From Gambelia wislizenii (taxonomy: Eukaryota > Chordata > Lepidosauria > Squamata > Crotaphytidae), in contig JAUMIR010000004.1 of assembly GCA_030847615.1 (NCBI GenBank), positions 76,787,001 to 76,851,000 of the forward strand: DNA of 64,000 nt, written 5' to 3'. The translations under genes were made by a program, and so were the position numbers. Below, in pieces: positions 1 through 13,100 of this stretch. Every line of letters begins with the position of its first letter. Position 1 is the first letter of the stretch. Below the pieces are notes generated by a model, which worked only from the letters and a program-made list of their open reading frames with translations, ran no database searches and had not been told where the DNA came from.

Positions 1-2550
1 ATCTTAAAGAGGAGACAACAAGTCAACAATCTTCAACAAGCTACCATGAGAGACAACTTCCAGGCAAATCTGCAAGCAAAACTTGAAGACCACCCTACAG
101 ATCCTTCTTCTACAGTGCTGTGGCAACACATCAAAAACAGTATCCTCCAGTCTGCAGAAGAATCGCTCGAGTTCTCCCACAAGAAAAATCAAGACTGGTT
201 TGATGAAAACAACCAAGAGATCCAGGAGCTGTTGGCAAGGAAGAGAACTGCTCACCAGGCATTCCTTGCCCAGCCAATTTGCCATGTAAGAAAAGCAGCT
301 TTCCGTCTCACATTTCTCTTTGTCATTGTCTGCCCCCTATTCATCCGGATCAGCAGTGCTGGTTTGGAGCTGTGGGAAGAGCTTCTAAAAATGTTCTTAG
401 CTTAGTGTTGGTGAGTGGTTTGACTAAGATTGTGGAAAGTTGCTTTCCAGATGTCCTCTAACAGACAAAGAGTTGGGCTGAACAGTGACTGATAAGGCCA
501 ATTCTTCCTGTTGCAACATTGCATCATGGGATGGGGTGACATAGGATGGCGAGACATGCAGAACAAGTGGTAGATCAATACAGCAGAAAAGACACAACAC
601 TGTGCAGATCTGGGTGATCTTAGAGGATTTTACAAAGCTCTTAAAGCAGTGTTTGGACCTACATATCAGGTCCAAAGCTCCTTATACAGTGCAGATGGTC
701 AAACATTAATTACTGATAAAGCCTCCATCCTGAATCAATGGGCTGAACATTTTCAAAGTCTCTTTAGTGCCAGCTGAGTAGTCCAAGGCTCAGCTATCCA
801 ACATATGATACAAAAACCACTGAAATATTAATTGGACATAGCTCCCACTTTGGAAGAGACCCTTAAGGCCATACAGCAGATGAAAAACGGCAAGGCAGCT
901 GGGATTGATGGAATCCCACCTGAAGTTTGGAAACATGGAGGTCATGCACTCCACAATAAATTCCACGAACTCCTTGTGAATTGCTGGGAAAAAGGGGAAC
1001 TGCCATCAGATCTCTGAGATGCAGTCATCATCACCCTGTACAAGAAAAAAGGAGCAAAATCCGATTGCTCAAACTACCGAGGCATAACACTGCTCTCTAT
1101 TGCTGGAAGAATCCTTGCAAGGATAGTCCTGAACAGATTAGTCCCTGCTATTGCAGAAGAACTTCTTCCTGAAAACCAATGTGGCTTCAGAGCTAATAGG
1201 AATACTACAGATATGGTATTTGCTCTTAGACAACTACTAGAGAAATGTAGAGAGCAGAACAAGGGTCTCTATGTAACATTTGTTGACCTCACCAAAGCCT
1301 TCGACATTGTGAGTAGAAAAGGTCTGTGGCAGATCCTGGAAAGACTATGATGTGTTCCCCCCCCCCCAAATTCCTTAAAATGATTATCTTGCTACACGAG
1401 GGCCAGCGTGGTCAAGTCAGATATGTCAATGCTCTTTCAGAGCCTTTTCTAATAACTAATGGAGTGAAGCAAGGTTGTGTTCTTGCACCAACTTTATTTA
1501 CAATCTTCTTCAGCATGATGCTCCAAAGGGCTACGGCAGAGCTTGAAGAAGAAGATGGCATCTATATACGTTACTGTACTGATGGTAGCTTGTTTAACTT
1601 AAACCGTCTGAGGGCTTGCACTAAGACTCTAAACTATCTAGTGCGTGAGCTGCTCTTCGCTGATGATGCTGCCCTTGTTGCCCACACAGAAGCAGCTCTG
1701 CAGCGCCTAACATCCTGCTTCGCAACAGCTGCAGAGCTGTTTGGGCTGGAAGTCAACCTGAAGAAAATGGAAGTTCTTTACCAGCCTGCACCACAGGACG
1801 AACACCACCATCCCCACATTGCCGTGGCAAATCTGTGCTCAAGTCTGTTCAGCAGTTCACCTACCTGGGAAGCATCATCTCCTCAGATGCCAAGATTGAC
1901 AAAGAGATTGAACACAGATTAGCAAAGGCATATAGCGCATTTGGAAGACTTTACAAAAGAGTCTGGAGTAATAAACACCTGAGGTGAAGCGCTGTATACG
2001 CACAATCCTAAATATACACTGGACTGACTATGTGACGAATATTGCTGTCCTTGAGCAAGCAGTGATCACCAGCATTGAGGCCATGATATTGAGAACACAG
2101 CTGCGCTGGGCAGGGCACGTTTCTAGGATGGAGGACCATCGCCTACCAAAAATAGTACTCTACGGTAAACTCACCATGGGTCAGCATAAGAGGGGCACTC
2201 CAAAAAAGCGATACAAGGACTCCCTGAAATAACATCTCAGGCTCAGCCAAATTGATCACCAACAATGTTCCGCCCTGGCCTCACATCGGGAGGCATGGAG
2301 ACACACTATCCACAATGCTGCAGCCTTATTTGAGAATGCACGCCGAACAAGTCTTGAAGAGAAACAACAATGCAGAAAGAATCACAACCCGGAAACATCA
2401 CCCAAGGAGACCTTCTGCTGTGCTTTCTGCAACTAGACTTGTTTATCTCGGATTGGCCTTTTTAGTCATCAGCACGCTTGCAGAAAATACGGGATGAGTC
2501 CTTCCTGAATCTTCATTTGCGAAGAAAAGCCAGAGAGAGGGGGGGGGGAT
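1..2550 (+). mobile_element. Decayed LINE (non-LTR retrotransposon), 5' end outside window
   Basis: Broken reverse-transcriptase ORF read through several frames. Pieces in order: an N-terminal linker around 46-300, the pre-RT motif GKAAGIDGIPPEVW near 890-930, NYRGITLLSIAGRIL near 1075-1110, GVKQGC near 1462, the FADD catalytic box near 1658-1670, and the C-terminal RWAGHVSRMEDHRLPK block near 2104-2150. It ends with a CX2C...H...C zinc-finger-like motif (CLSRIGLFSH) near 2435-2480. Internal stops (for example near 1015 and 2230), a C-run slip near 1358 and a foreign insertion at 313-540 make it a pseudogene. A second 3' fragment of the same family lies at 58455-59110 and a short antisense piece at 31668-31750. 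I do not assign a clade. Confidence 0.85.
313..540 (-). repeat. 228-bp inverted copy of 3805-4032, inserted in the LINE
   Basis: Reverse complement of 3805-4032 with only scattered mismatches over the whole length. It interrupts the LINE ORF: the RKAAFRLT motif lies just left of it and the WRDMQNKW motif resumes just right of it, with about ten codons missing at the junction. No clear target-site duplication is visible. It is either a displaced copy of the receptor's upstream region or a second copy of a dispersed repeat. Confidence 0.8.
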
Positions 2551-2589
2551 AATAGATCATTGGATATGAGGGTCCTACTCTATACTCAT

Positions 2590-3105
2590 TAGTTTTGTCA
2601 TGTGTTGCCAGTTGTTGCTGCCTGGAGATCTATTTGTTGCATTACTTTTGGGGTCTGTTTGTAGCAATTTCCTGGATTTGCACTAGGATTCTGCCAATTT
2701 TTTTTTTTTTAAACTGGTAGCATTGTTTGCTGAGGTGATCCTTTGGTCTGAAGGGCAAGTTTTCTTCTCCTTTCTTTTTAATTTTTTTTAATAGTTGCAC
2801 TGCTGTTGTGCAAAAGTGCCACTTCATTCATGCACTGATGCATGCACTACAGCTCTAAGAAAAAAGTAGTGGGGGGAGGAAGAGACGATATGGGGACTTT
2901 TTTTCGTCTGACATGTCTTGGAATTAAAAAGAAACCCACCTCAAGGGCAGTAACAAAATGTTGCAGCTGGTGCTGGGAATTGCCAAAAATAGTCCAGGAG
3001 AATGGAAATATTGTTTGAATGTTTAAAAAAAAGAAGAAGAAGAACTACAGCAACCACTACCAGAGCTTCCTGATACATGTGTCTCATCTGGAGGAGCCTC
3101 CAAAT
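2590..3105 (+). repeat. Unclassified interspersed repeat, copy 1
   Basis: Colinear with 39225-39718 in the same orientation. Both share blocks such as TGTTTGTAGCAATTTC, GTGCTGGGAA and AAAATAGTCCAGG and end at a CATCTGGAGGAG motif. T-rich and A-rich runs of different length separate the blocks. No coding potential is seen and it matches no family that I recognise. Confidence 0.6.
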
Positions 3106-3192
3106 GACCCCCTCTCTCACACACACACCCTATCATTTGAAATTACACTGATTAAATGAGGAAAGCTGGGGTATGTATAAGATCAGAAGTGA

Positions 3193-3195
3193 TAT

Positions 3196-3230
<35 letters not shown>

Positions 3231-3232
3231 TT
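3193..3232 (+). repeat. (TTTA)n microsatellite
   Basis: About ten uninterrupted copies of TTTA. Confidence 0.95.
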
Positions 3233-3804
3233 GTATAGAAGTTCTGTGTGCTCTGTTCATTTGTAGTAACCAAACCAAATTCTTTTATGTCTAAGTGTAT
3301 GTTCTACACTTCTAATTCTGGCTGGCAGATCCTGAACTTCTTACACAAAGTAGATTCCATTGACCTCAGGTCTGCCTGACAGGCATAGCCTGCTCTGGAC
3401 CTCAGAGGACTGCATCATGCTGCTATTTTAGCAAGTGATACTGCATCACCCCTGGTTACTTTAGGAGGGGTTGGCTGTTTCATGGTGCCCCCCCACACAC
3501 AAAAACCAGCATTATTTTGTCAGATTTACCCCAGGTGAGAACTTTTTGAGCCACATTTTTTGCAGCTGAAGAAACTGGGAGGAAGTAGCTGGGGCATTTG
3601 GTAGGTGGGTGGGGGATCCAAGGGCCACACTGGACGCTTCCCCACCCAAGCTACATGCAGCTACATGCCAGATAGTTCCTATCCTTGCTTTAAATGATGA
3701 GCTGTATCACAGCTATCCTATTCAAGCACCATGCAGATGCAGACAGACAGAAACACATATTTGCATGCATAAAGAGAGAGAGAGATACACATGGTCATGG
3801 AACA

Positions 3805-4032
3805 GTCGCCCCATCCTATGATGCAATGTTGCAACAGGAAGAATTGGCCTTATCAGTCACTGTTCAGCCCAACTCTTTGTCTGTTAGAGGACATCTGGAA
3901 AGCAACTGTCCACAATCTTAGTCAAACCACTCACCAACACTAAGCTAAGAACATTTTTAGAAGCTCTTCCCACAGCTCCAAACCAGCACTGCTGATCTGG
4001 ATGAATAGGGGGCAGACAATGACAAAGAGAAA
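3805..4032 (+). repeat. 228-bp repeat abutting receptor exon 1; inverted partner of 313-540
   Basis: Ends 56 bp before the first possible receptor ATG, so it probably includes promoter or 5' UTR sequence. The partner copy at 313-540 is in the opposite orientation inside a LINE. Confidence 0.8.
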
Positions 4033-4087
4033 TTCCTTCCTTCCTGCAAGGGCAAATAGAGTTGTGTATTACTCTGCAGTCTGCACT
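3960..4087 (+). promoter_or_regulatory. Presumed TATA-less promoter and 5' UTR of the receptor gene
   Basis: Inferred from position only. There is no TATA box within 100 bp of the ATG. Consecutive TTCC motifs (GGAA on the other strand) at about 4033-4044 are ETS-type cores, the kind used by PU.1 in TATA-less myeloid promoters. The transcription start cannot be read from sequence. Confidence 0.3.
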
Positions 4088-4148
4088 ATGTTCAGCTACA
4101 GAATGGAGGGATTCTCAGGTCTCCTGCTAATGCTTTTGATGTTAACAG
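4088..4148 (+). CDS. Receptor exon 1: signal peptide
   Basis: Encodes [20 protein letters not shown] and the first base of a Gly codon; donor CAG|GTATGA, phase 1. Two in-frame ATGs (4088 and 4103) are possible. The second has the better context (A at -3, G at +4) and gives a compact signal peptide starting MEGFSG. Confidence 0.75.
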
Positions 4149-7100
4149 GTATGACAAAGAATTATGCCCTTTCATGGTAATCAGTATAGAACACAGTAGC
4201 ATGGTGCTGAATTAAATGAAGTAATTAGAGACCTTGCTTGTTTATTTTTGTAATTGCTAGTTTTTGGTAACAACAAACAGGCAGCAAGTGTTGTTCTCAT
4301 GTGTTTTTTTTTTAGAGAGAGGAAGCAATCCTATGCATGTTACCCTATGCGTGCCAACTCAGAAATAAGCCCCATTGACTTAAATGGGGCTTAATTCTAG
4401 GCATGTTATTGATGGATTTTCCTGCTTTAGCATTGAACTGAACTAGATGATCTTTGGAGTACCTTCCAACTCTACAATCCAGCAGCCAGGATCCTACAAG
4501 TGACAAACAATGAATGGTAGTGTGGGTAGTTTTGCAGTCTTTACACTCATGCAGGGAGGCAGAAATAGTAGAGGCAGTGATGGGAGGAAGAGATGGCTAT
4601 TTATTGGATGCTGCAGCCCAAGGACCCCCTTGAAACCAGACACTCAAGAAATAGGTGTCTCAGAACCAGCCTCCTTCTCCTACTTTCTTCCTTCCTCTTT
4701 TACTTGCCAGTGCAACTATCTCCTCCTCCTACACAAATATGCTAGTGGAATGTAGGCTCTTGGCCTATTAGAATAATGTGCATAAGGGTAACATGCATAG
4801 GATTGCAGCCTCATAATACAATAGGATTGGGGGGTCAGGTTGAACAATGTTTTGGAATAATTTTCAACATCTTGATTCCTTTATTGTAAAAGAAAGATTC
4901 CCAAAAGGATTGTAAAAAGATATCAAAACTGGTTTAGCCCTGTGTTTAATTGTTATTGACAGAAACGCCTTCTGCTAATGGAGACAGTCCTGGGTAACAG
5001 CAATTTTTAAATATGGAGGAAATCAAAGCTTTCTTTTCTTGTCTTGCTCCAACCAATCCTAGGAACAGCTGCAAGTGAAAGCCGAAACCATCACATTACC
5101 TACTCAAGTCTAACTTCAAAGTTTGCACCACAGGCTACTCTTTCCATCTCAAGACTGTGATCACACAGACCCTATGGCTACCAAATGAAGTCAGTCTCCT
5201 CCCACCCTCACCTCAATGCCACCTGTCTTCCCATTCCTGATTTTCGCAACAACTTGACTGATGAAAACATCTGGGACTTAAAAGCTTGCAAATTGTTGTG
5301 ACCTCTTGATTCACCTAATGAAGCAGTTTACATTCAGATCTTGGATTCCCACCCACCCCCCTTTATGGCCAACATGGTTACATTTGCTTTTGACCTCACT
5401 TCGGTTAAGAAATTAATTGGTTGCCATCAATAGATGGCTCATAATGACAAGTCCAGAAAATGTTCTGGAAGGGGTGTATGTGCTTTTAAAAAGTATCGCA
5501 TGTCTTTCTCCCCTCCTTGTTTCCCTGCTTGGTTGAAAATTTATTAATGTACTGTACTATCATTTTTTTTTTAAGAAAAATAAATTCTTTATTGATTTAT
5601 TTATTTTACTGCCAGGTGAGATGGAAAAAGTTACTTTTGGGACATAGCTGGCCTTGGGAACTATGTACTAGGACTTTGAAAGGAGGTACTGTTTTCTACT
5701 GCACTTCAGGCAGCAGAAGGTCTTGGGCTGACCCTACATGGCTGGAGCCTCTATTTCTACTAATCTAATGGCAAGTGTCTAGAGAGCACATTGCCAATTC
5801 ATCTATCCCTTCCATTATCTTTGGAGTCAGGTGCATTTTCTTCTCATTTTCTGACAGAAACCAAGGTTGATCTGTGGTCATTAAAAATAAAAAGATCTAT
5901 CTGGAACCTTCCCATATTTGACACAAACACAAAAAGAAAATGGTGCATAGGGGCTGCAATCCTGTATGGTTCAGCATAGCACAGTAGCTCTGCATGTGGA
6001 TCTACACTAGACTGAGACATAATACCATTCCATGCCTCATGGGGCACAGGCAAGATCAGTCTCTGTACCCAAACGCAGGGTGGGGTGGCTTCAGAGGCTG
6101 TATGGTAAGTTGGGTGAGGGTTTGGGCTCTGTGGAGGGAAGAAGGGAACATCAACATCTGCAATGCCAAAAAAAGGACATATGCAGGGTAAATTAAACTT
6201 ACACATGCATATGCCAGTAATAGGATGCCAGCCAAGATAGGTCTGACTCTGAATTGCAGGCTCCTACACAAAAGTGCTATACCAGAGGCAACAGAAGCCA
6301 GCATAATAGAACCACCACTGTATGTTGCTACAAAGGAACCACACAGTGCATATTAGTCCTATGTTTGCTGTTACCAGAAGCATTCACTGTTGAGAATCAG
6401 CCTATGCGGGAATTGCATGAAACACCAAGTGCATGATTTGCTATTTCCAAAGCCATATTCTGGAGATGCACAGTTTCTCCTTAGTCACGTGAAATCAGGG
6501 GTGGGCAACATGCACACATTGGGCCACAGTGGCCCTCATGTCCTTTTTGAGGTGCCTCACTGGCCCCATGGGCATCAAGGTTTGCTGTCAAAAATGATGG
6601 CAAATTGCTGAACACACTATAGCCAGAAGCATATTCAGTATCATAATCAGTATCATATTCTATAGTTTATTTACCTTTTCACCAAAAGGTTAAAATGATA
6701 TTTGTCAATTGCATATATTTGCATCTATTTTTCCTCTTCTTGTTCCAGGCCTTTTTGCTTCTTGTGAAACATATTCATCTCCAGTGTCTGTAAGCTCTTA
6801 CCTTGCAAGGTCAGACAACACAGGAAAGAGCTCAGAAGAGGTGGTGCTAGCACCAGGAATGTCCCTCCGAATAACAGCTTTCTGCGCCTATCAATATGTT
6901 CAAGGTGAGAAGGTGTGGTGCAAAGAAACAAAGCAGAAAGAATGTGATCTTAACAAACCTCTCAGCCTTTCAGGACCAGGCGGATGGAAACTCCTACCTA
7001 CTAAACTGAACCAAAAGATCACACTGGAGAGCCCAAGAAATGGATGCCTTTCTTTACTCATGACAGCTCTTGAAGTGGAAGATTCAGGGACATATTGGTT

Positions 7101-10100
7101 TGGACTTCTTGAAGACCTGAATATGGTCTCTTGGAAGAAAATCAAAGTGGTAGTTCACGAAAGTAAGTACTGTACTTGCAAGCAATGGAGCTAGGGTTTT
7201 TGATGAACAAAAGCAAGAAAAGCTGCAGTATCCAAACCTATTTTTGAAGTCATGAATTCAGAGATTTCTCTCCACTAGGAGCATACATTGGTTTTAGACC
7301 AGTGTAACTATCATGGCTTTCCTCAAAGAATCTTGGGAATTGTAATATCTAAATATGGTGACATTTTTTTTGTTAGAGATTTCTCCACTCCCTCCCCACA
7401 CAAAATAACAGTTCCCATGGTTCCTGAGGAGAGAAATTATTATTAGCCATTCCTAAGAGCTGTTCGACAGTGGAACACACTCCCTCGGAGTGTGGTGGGG
7501 TCTCCTTCCTTGGAGGTCTTTAAACAGAGGTTGGATGGCCATCTGTCAGGGATGCTTTGATTGTGATTTCCTGTGTGGCAGGGGGTTGGACTGGATGGCA
7601 CTCATGGTCTCTTCCAACTCTACAATTCTTTGATTCTATGATTCTTACTGCACTCCAAAGAAAAGTGTCAAAGCAGCAGGAACGTTCTGTCTTTCCTGCT
7701 CTGCCTTATCACATGATGTGGTATTCTTCCACTCTGGTCCCATGGGGGACTGAGGTAAAACCATGTCTTTTTGCTAACCAGAGAAAAACTGTGTGCAAAA
7801 AGATGTGGTTTTACCTTGATCCCCCATGGGACTGGAACAAAAGAACGCCAGAAGAACGCCGATGCCATGTGGTAAGGCAGCAGGAAAGATGGAAGGTTTC
7901 TTCTGCTTTGCTGCTTTTCTTTGGAGTGCAGTAAGTCTCTAAGTCTGCAGCATTGATATGTCCATAATCCCTTGCTAGGAAAAGAATCAACTTTTAGTCT
8001 CAACTCCTGTATGAAGTGCCAGGTGATGCCACTTCAATCTACATCTCAGTATGCAGGATTTCTGGTGGTGAGAAGACTGAAGCTTTTCCTTTCCTCAGTG
8101 ATCTCAGCCCTTTGGTCAGGGTGAGCATATAAAAATAAATCCCTTTACAATAAGCCCCTGAGAAGAATGGCACAAAAGAGGACAAATGTATTTCATGTTA
8201 TGCTTTCATCAAAGAAACTTCACATATACAAAATTAATTTCCATTAATCTTTCTGGAGACCACCAATGAATACCAGTTGCTGCAGGCTATATTTCAGAGG
8301 AAGGAGCTGGCAAAACCATTCCTGAATATTCCTTGCCTAAGAAAACCCTATGAAATTCATAGGGTTGCCATAAGTCAACAGGTGACTGGAAGGCAGATAC
8401 ACACCCAATCTTTCTGGGCTTTTCCTAATTATTATACTCCACACACAGCAAAACCTCTGAGGCGAAAGTTGTTAAACTGGGGGAAATGAGTATTAGTTTG
8501 ACAGGATATAGGAAAAGCCAAAATCTTTGAACTTATATTTACTATTATTCTTCTAGGTCTTCTGGTGCCTACTAAGACATTCTTACCTCCAACATCTATG
8601 ACTCCTTCATTTGGAAGGCCTAACAAGTCAGGAAAGGTGATCAAGGTACAAGGAGAATACCTTATCACAGAAGCTTTCTGTTCCCTGCAATATATACAAG
8701 CAGAGAAAGTCTGGTGCAAAGGAGATCTGCTAGAAGAATGTGATCCTGATAAACCTGTAAGCCTCTCAGGAACAGGATGGAAGTATCTGACTCCTGGACC
8801 AAAACAAAAGGTTGCAGTATTGGATTCAGGAAATGGCTGCATTTATTTTTTCATTTCATCTCTTCAAACAGAAGATTCAGGAACATATTGGTTTGGGATT
8901 CTTGAGGGTCTGAATATTGTTCCCTTAAGCAAAATCAAAGTGATAGTTCAAAAAGGTGAGTATTTGCTGATAATTGGGCAGATGTCTTCTACAGACAAGG
9001 GGAGTTCCTGAAATAACTCAGAGCCAATTATGCATACAGTGGGGAAAAACATGGTACAGCCTTTCTGGAAAGTACTTTAGTGTGCAGATGGTTGAACACA
9101 TTTACACAAAACAAAAACCATAAACATAAGTTGCATGTCTTTATGAAGTGTTCTAGCACAGACTTTCCCCTCAATTTACCTTTAAAAAAATGTCCAGACA
9201 CTCTTATTCCTCTGTGGAGCATTCAGTTGTATTACTCTCCCATATGTAGCCTGAGATGGCACAGTCCCATGAGGGTTTTATTGATTCCTCTGTGTATTCA
9301 GACTCATTCTCAGTGACAGATTTACAACAAAAATGAGAGGCCATTCCAGGGAAACTTGAATTACTTGTATAAGAAAGCAGCAACCTTTTGTAAAGAGGAT
9401 GAAATAGGAGATTATCAGACGCAGCAAATATGGCTTTATTACATTGAAACGAGACCTCAAAAGGGCTCCACTATCATACAATGTCGTGCCCCAGTGTTCT
9501 GCAAGTGTTCTGCTGCTAAGAACGCACTCTTTTCTATTAGTGGGCAGAAGCAGCCAATTGGGTTTTTTTTGTGGCATTGTTGTGCAAAACTCATTCTGCT
9601 GGCATGGTTCCAGCATCAATGGGCAGTCCCCACCAGAACACTTCTGGGTGAGAACACAAAAACTAGGTATAGGACCCCATCTTTTTATGAACCTCCCTGT
9701 TTTGCTGGCAAGTTTGCAAGTATGTTTCAATGCTTGTGTGTTTATTTTGTTTGTTAATTTAAGTGTGTGGTTTTTTGGCTTTTAAGCACACACACGTCTT
9801 GTCACGAGAACCACCAAAATCTCACCTATGCAAAAACATGGAAGTGAGCAGTGCGAGCAGTTGTTTGCAATAATTAAAGGGCGCCTATGTCTCATGATTA
9901 TGGCAGCGTGTGAAAAGAAGTGTTATTACACCTGGATACTTACACTATAAAATATAGTGCCAAAAGAACGTTTTTAGATGCTCGTCTGATAATCTCCGTA
10001 GTAACATTGCCAGTTTCCCTAAAAGAAGGATATAGAGCACTCTAAAGCTCCGTACTGTTGTTAACAATGTTGACAGAAAGGGAATAAAGCAACAAAGACA

Positions 10101-13100
10101 GCTAAATCCAAAAATATCTGTGAAGGTCAACAATGACAAAACCAGAAGTTTTATTCTCTTTTACAGTACAATTTTATTTTCAGGACAGAAAAATAACAGC
10201 ACTGTGGCAGTAACCAGTGAAGATGAACAAAGGTACCAACATTATATTTATAAGCAGAAAGCACTGGGATTAGAGATATATGTATGTTGCAGCTGTCCCT
10301 CATTCTGCACCCTATGCTTCCCTACAATTTGGTCTAAATAAATTTTGCAAACAAAAGTGCAACTGCAGGGTTTGACTTTTCAACTCACAGAACATTAACA
10401 TCCTCTACTGACTTCACACAGTGGGAAAATTCCCACCAAACCCACCTTTTAGCTACTGCAACAACCCCCCTTCCCTGCCGGCAACTGCCAAATATGTAGA
10501 CGGCGGAGAACAGGGGGAACAGCTATGTTTTTATTTTGTAGTTCTGCCTGCATGGAACTTCCTGATACATATCCTGACCCACAATCTTGACTGTAATTTT
10601 TTTAAAGAGATCTTCCAATAAGGAGACAGATCATTTAAGTAAATGCATTTCTGGCTTTAACCTCTACCTGCCCAAAAGCTTAAATTTTCATTCTAATCCT
10701 AACAGGAAAGGAGGAGGAATAGCATTATATGTCAGGGATATTTACACCAGTGAAGTGATCCATGACATCAATACTGGAAGCCAGGTGGAGAGCATTTGGA
10801 TAAAAATTAAAGGGGAGGGAAACAACAGGGATGTTATTGTGGGACTCTACTACAGACCCCCAAATCAGACGGAGGAATTGGATGATGCCTTTCTAGAACA
10901 GATGAAAACACATGCAGAAAGGAGAGATGTAGTAGTGATGGGTGACTTCAACTATCCTGATATTTGCTGGCAATCTAACTCAGCCAAAACTTCAAGGTCT
11001 AGCAAATTCCTTACATGCCTGGAAGACAATTTCATGGTCCAAAAGGTGGAAGAGGCAACAAGGGGGTCAGCTATATTAGATCTGATCCTAACCAACAGAG
11101 ATGACCTGGTTAATGGGGTGCAAGTGGTGGGATCCTTAGGTGAGAGTGATCAAGTTCTCCTGGAATTTGTTATACAATGGAAAGGAGAAGCCAGGCATAG
11201 TCAGACACGCATTCTTGACTTTAGGAGAGCTGATTTCAATAAACTCAGGGAAATACTGGGGGTGATCCCATGGTCAGGAATACTAAAAGAGAAGAGACCT
11301 CAAGACGGATGGGACTTTTTCAAACGGGAGATACTGAAGGCACAATTTCAAACAGTACCATTGAGGAAGAAAAATGGGAGGTGTCTCAAGAAACCAGGAT
11401 GGATGACTAAAGAACTTTCAATGGAGCTAAGTTTTAAATGGAACATGTATAGGAAATGGAAAAGGGGGGAAATCACCAAAGAAGAATTCAAACAGATAGC
11501 AAACACGTGTAGGAGTAAGGTCAGAAAAGCTAAAGCGCAGAATGAGCTCAGGCTTGCTAGGGAGGTTAAGAACAATAAAAAGGGTTTTTTGGGGTATGTC
11601 CACAGCAAAAGGAGGAAGAAGGAAATGATAGGGCCACTACATGGAGAAGATGGCAAAATGCTAACAGGGGACAGAGAAAAGGCAGAATTACTCAACACCT
11701 TCTTTGCCTCAGTGTTTTCAGAAAAGGAAAAGGAGGACCGACCTGAGGATAATGGAACAGAGGACACAATAGGGCAAATCCAGCTCAAAATAAGTAAAGA
11801 GGTAGTACAGGAATACCTTCTTAATTTAAATGAATTTAAATCTCCAGGACCAGATGAACTACATCCAAGAGTATTAAAAGAGCTGGCAAATATAATCTCA
11901 GAGCCATTGGCAATAATCTTTGAGAACTCCTGGAGAACAGGAGAAGTCCCAGCAGACTGCAGGAGGGCAAACATTGTCCCCATCTTCAAAAAGGGGAAAA
12001 ATGAGGATCCCAACAATTATCGTCCAGTTAGTCTGGCATCAATACCAGGGAAGATTCTAGAGCAGATAATTAAACAGAGAGTCTGAACATTTAGAAGGCA
12101 ATGCCATAATCACAAAAAGTCAACATGGGTTTCAGAGAAACAAGTCATGCCAGACTAATCTGATCTCTTTTTTTGATAAAATTACCAGCTTGGTAGATGA
12201 AGGGAATGCTGTGGATATCGCATACCTTGATTTCAGTAAGGCCTTTGACAAGGTTCCCCATGACATTCTTGCAAACAAGCTTGTAAAATGTGGGCTAGAC
12301 AAGTTAACTGTTCAATGGATTTGTAATTGGTTGACCGGCCGAACCCAAAGGGTGCTCAGCAGTGGCTCCTCTTCATCTTGGAAAGATGTGACCAGTGGGG
12401 TGCCACAGGCTTCTGTCCTGGGCCCAGTGCTATTCAACATCTTTATCAATGAGGGAATTGGGGGCATACTTACCAAATTTGCAGATGACACCAAATTAGG
12501 AGGAGTAGCTAATACCCTAGAGGACAGGATCAAAATTCAGAATGACCTGGATAGACTGGAGAGCTGGGCCAAAGCTAACAAAATGAAATTCAATACGGAG
12601 AAATGTAAAGTACTGCATTTAGGGCGGAAAAATGAAATGCATAAATATAGGATGGGGAGACCTGGATGAACGAGACTACGTGCGAAAGGGATTTAGGAGT
12701 CCTAGTAGACCACAAGTTGAACATGAGCCAACAGTGTGATGCGGCAGCTAAAAAGGCCAATGCGATTTTGGGCTGTATCAATAGAAGTATAGTGTCTAGA
12801 TAAAGGGAAGTAATAGTGCCACTCTATTCTGCCTTGGTCAGACCTCACTTAGAATACTGTGTCCAGTTCTGGGCACCACAATTTAAAAAGGATATTGACA
12901 AATTGGAGTGTGTCCAGAGAAGGGCAACTAAAATGGTGAAAGGTCTGGAAACGATGCCTTATGAGGAGAGACTTAGGGAGCTGGGTATGTTTAGTCTGGA
13001 AAAAAGACGGTTAAGAGGCGATATGATAGCCCTATTTAAGTATTTGAAGGGATGTCACGCTGAGGATGGAGCAGGCTTGTTTTCTGCTGCTCCAGAGACT

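Noticed and set aside
5844..6304. Overlapping minus-strand frames of 82-120 codons in receptor intron 1
   Set aside because: No domain, no consistent splice sites, low-complexity composition.
7557..8003. Overlapping frames on both strands that look like a gene pair
   Set aside because: They mirror each other because the 7644-7935 element is a palindrome.
11348..12016. 222-codon minus-strand frame
   Set aside because: Shadow of the CR1 RT on the plus strand.
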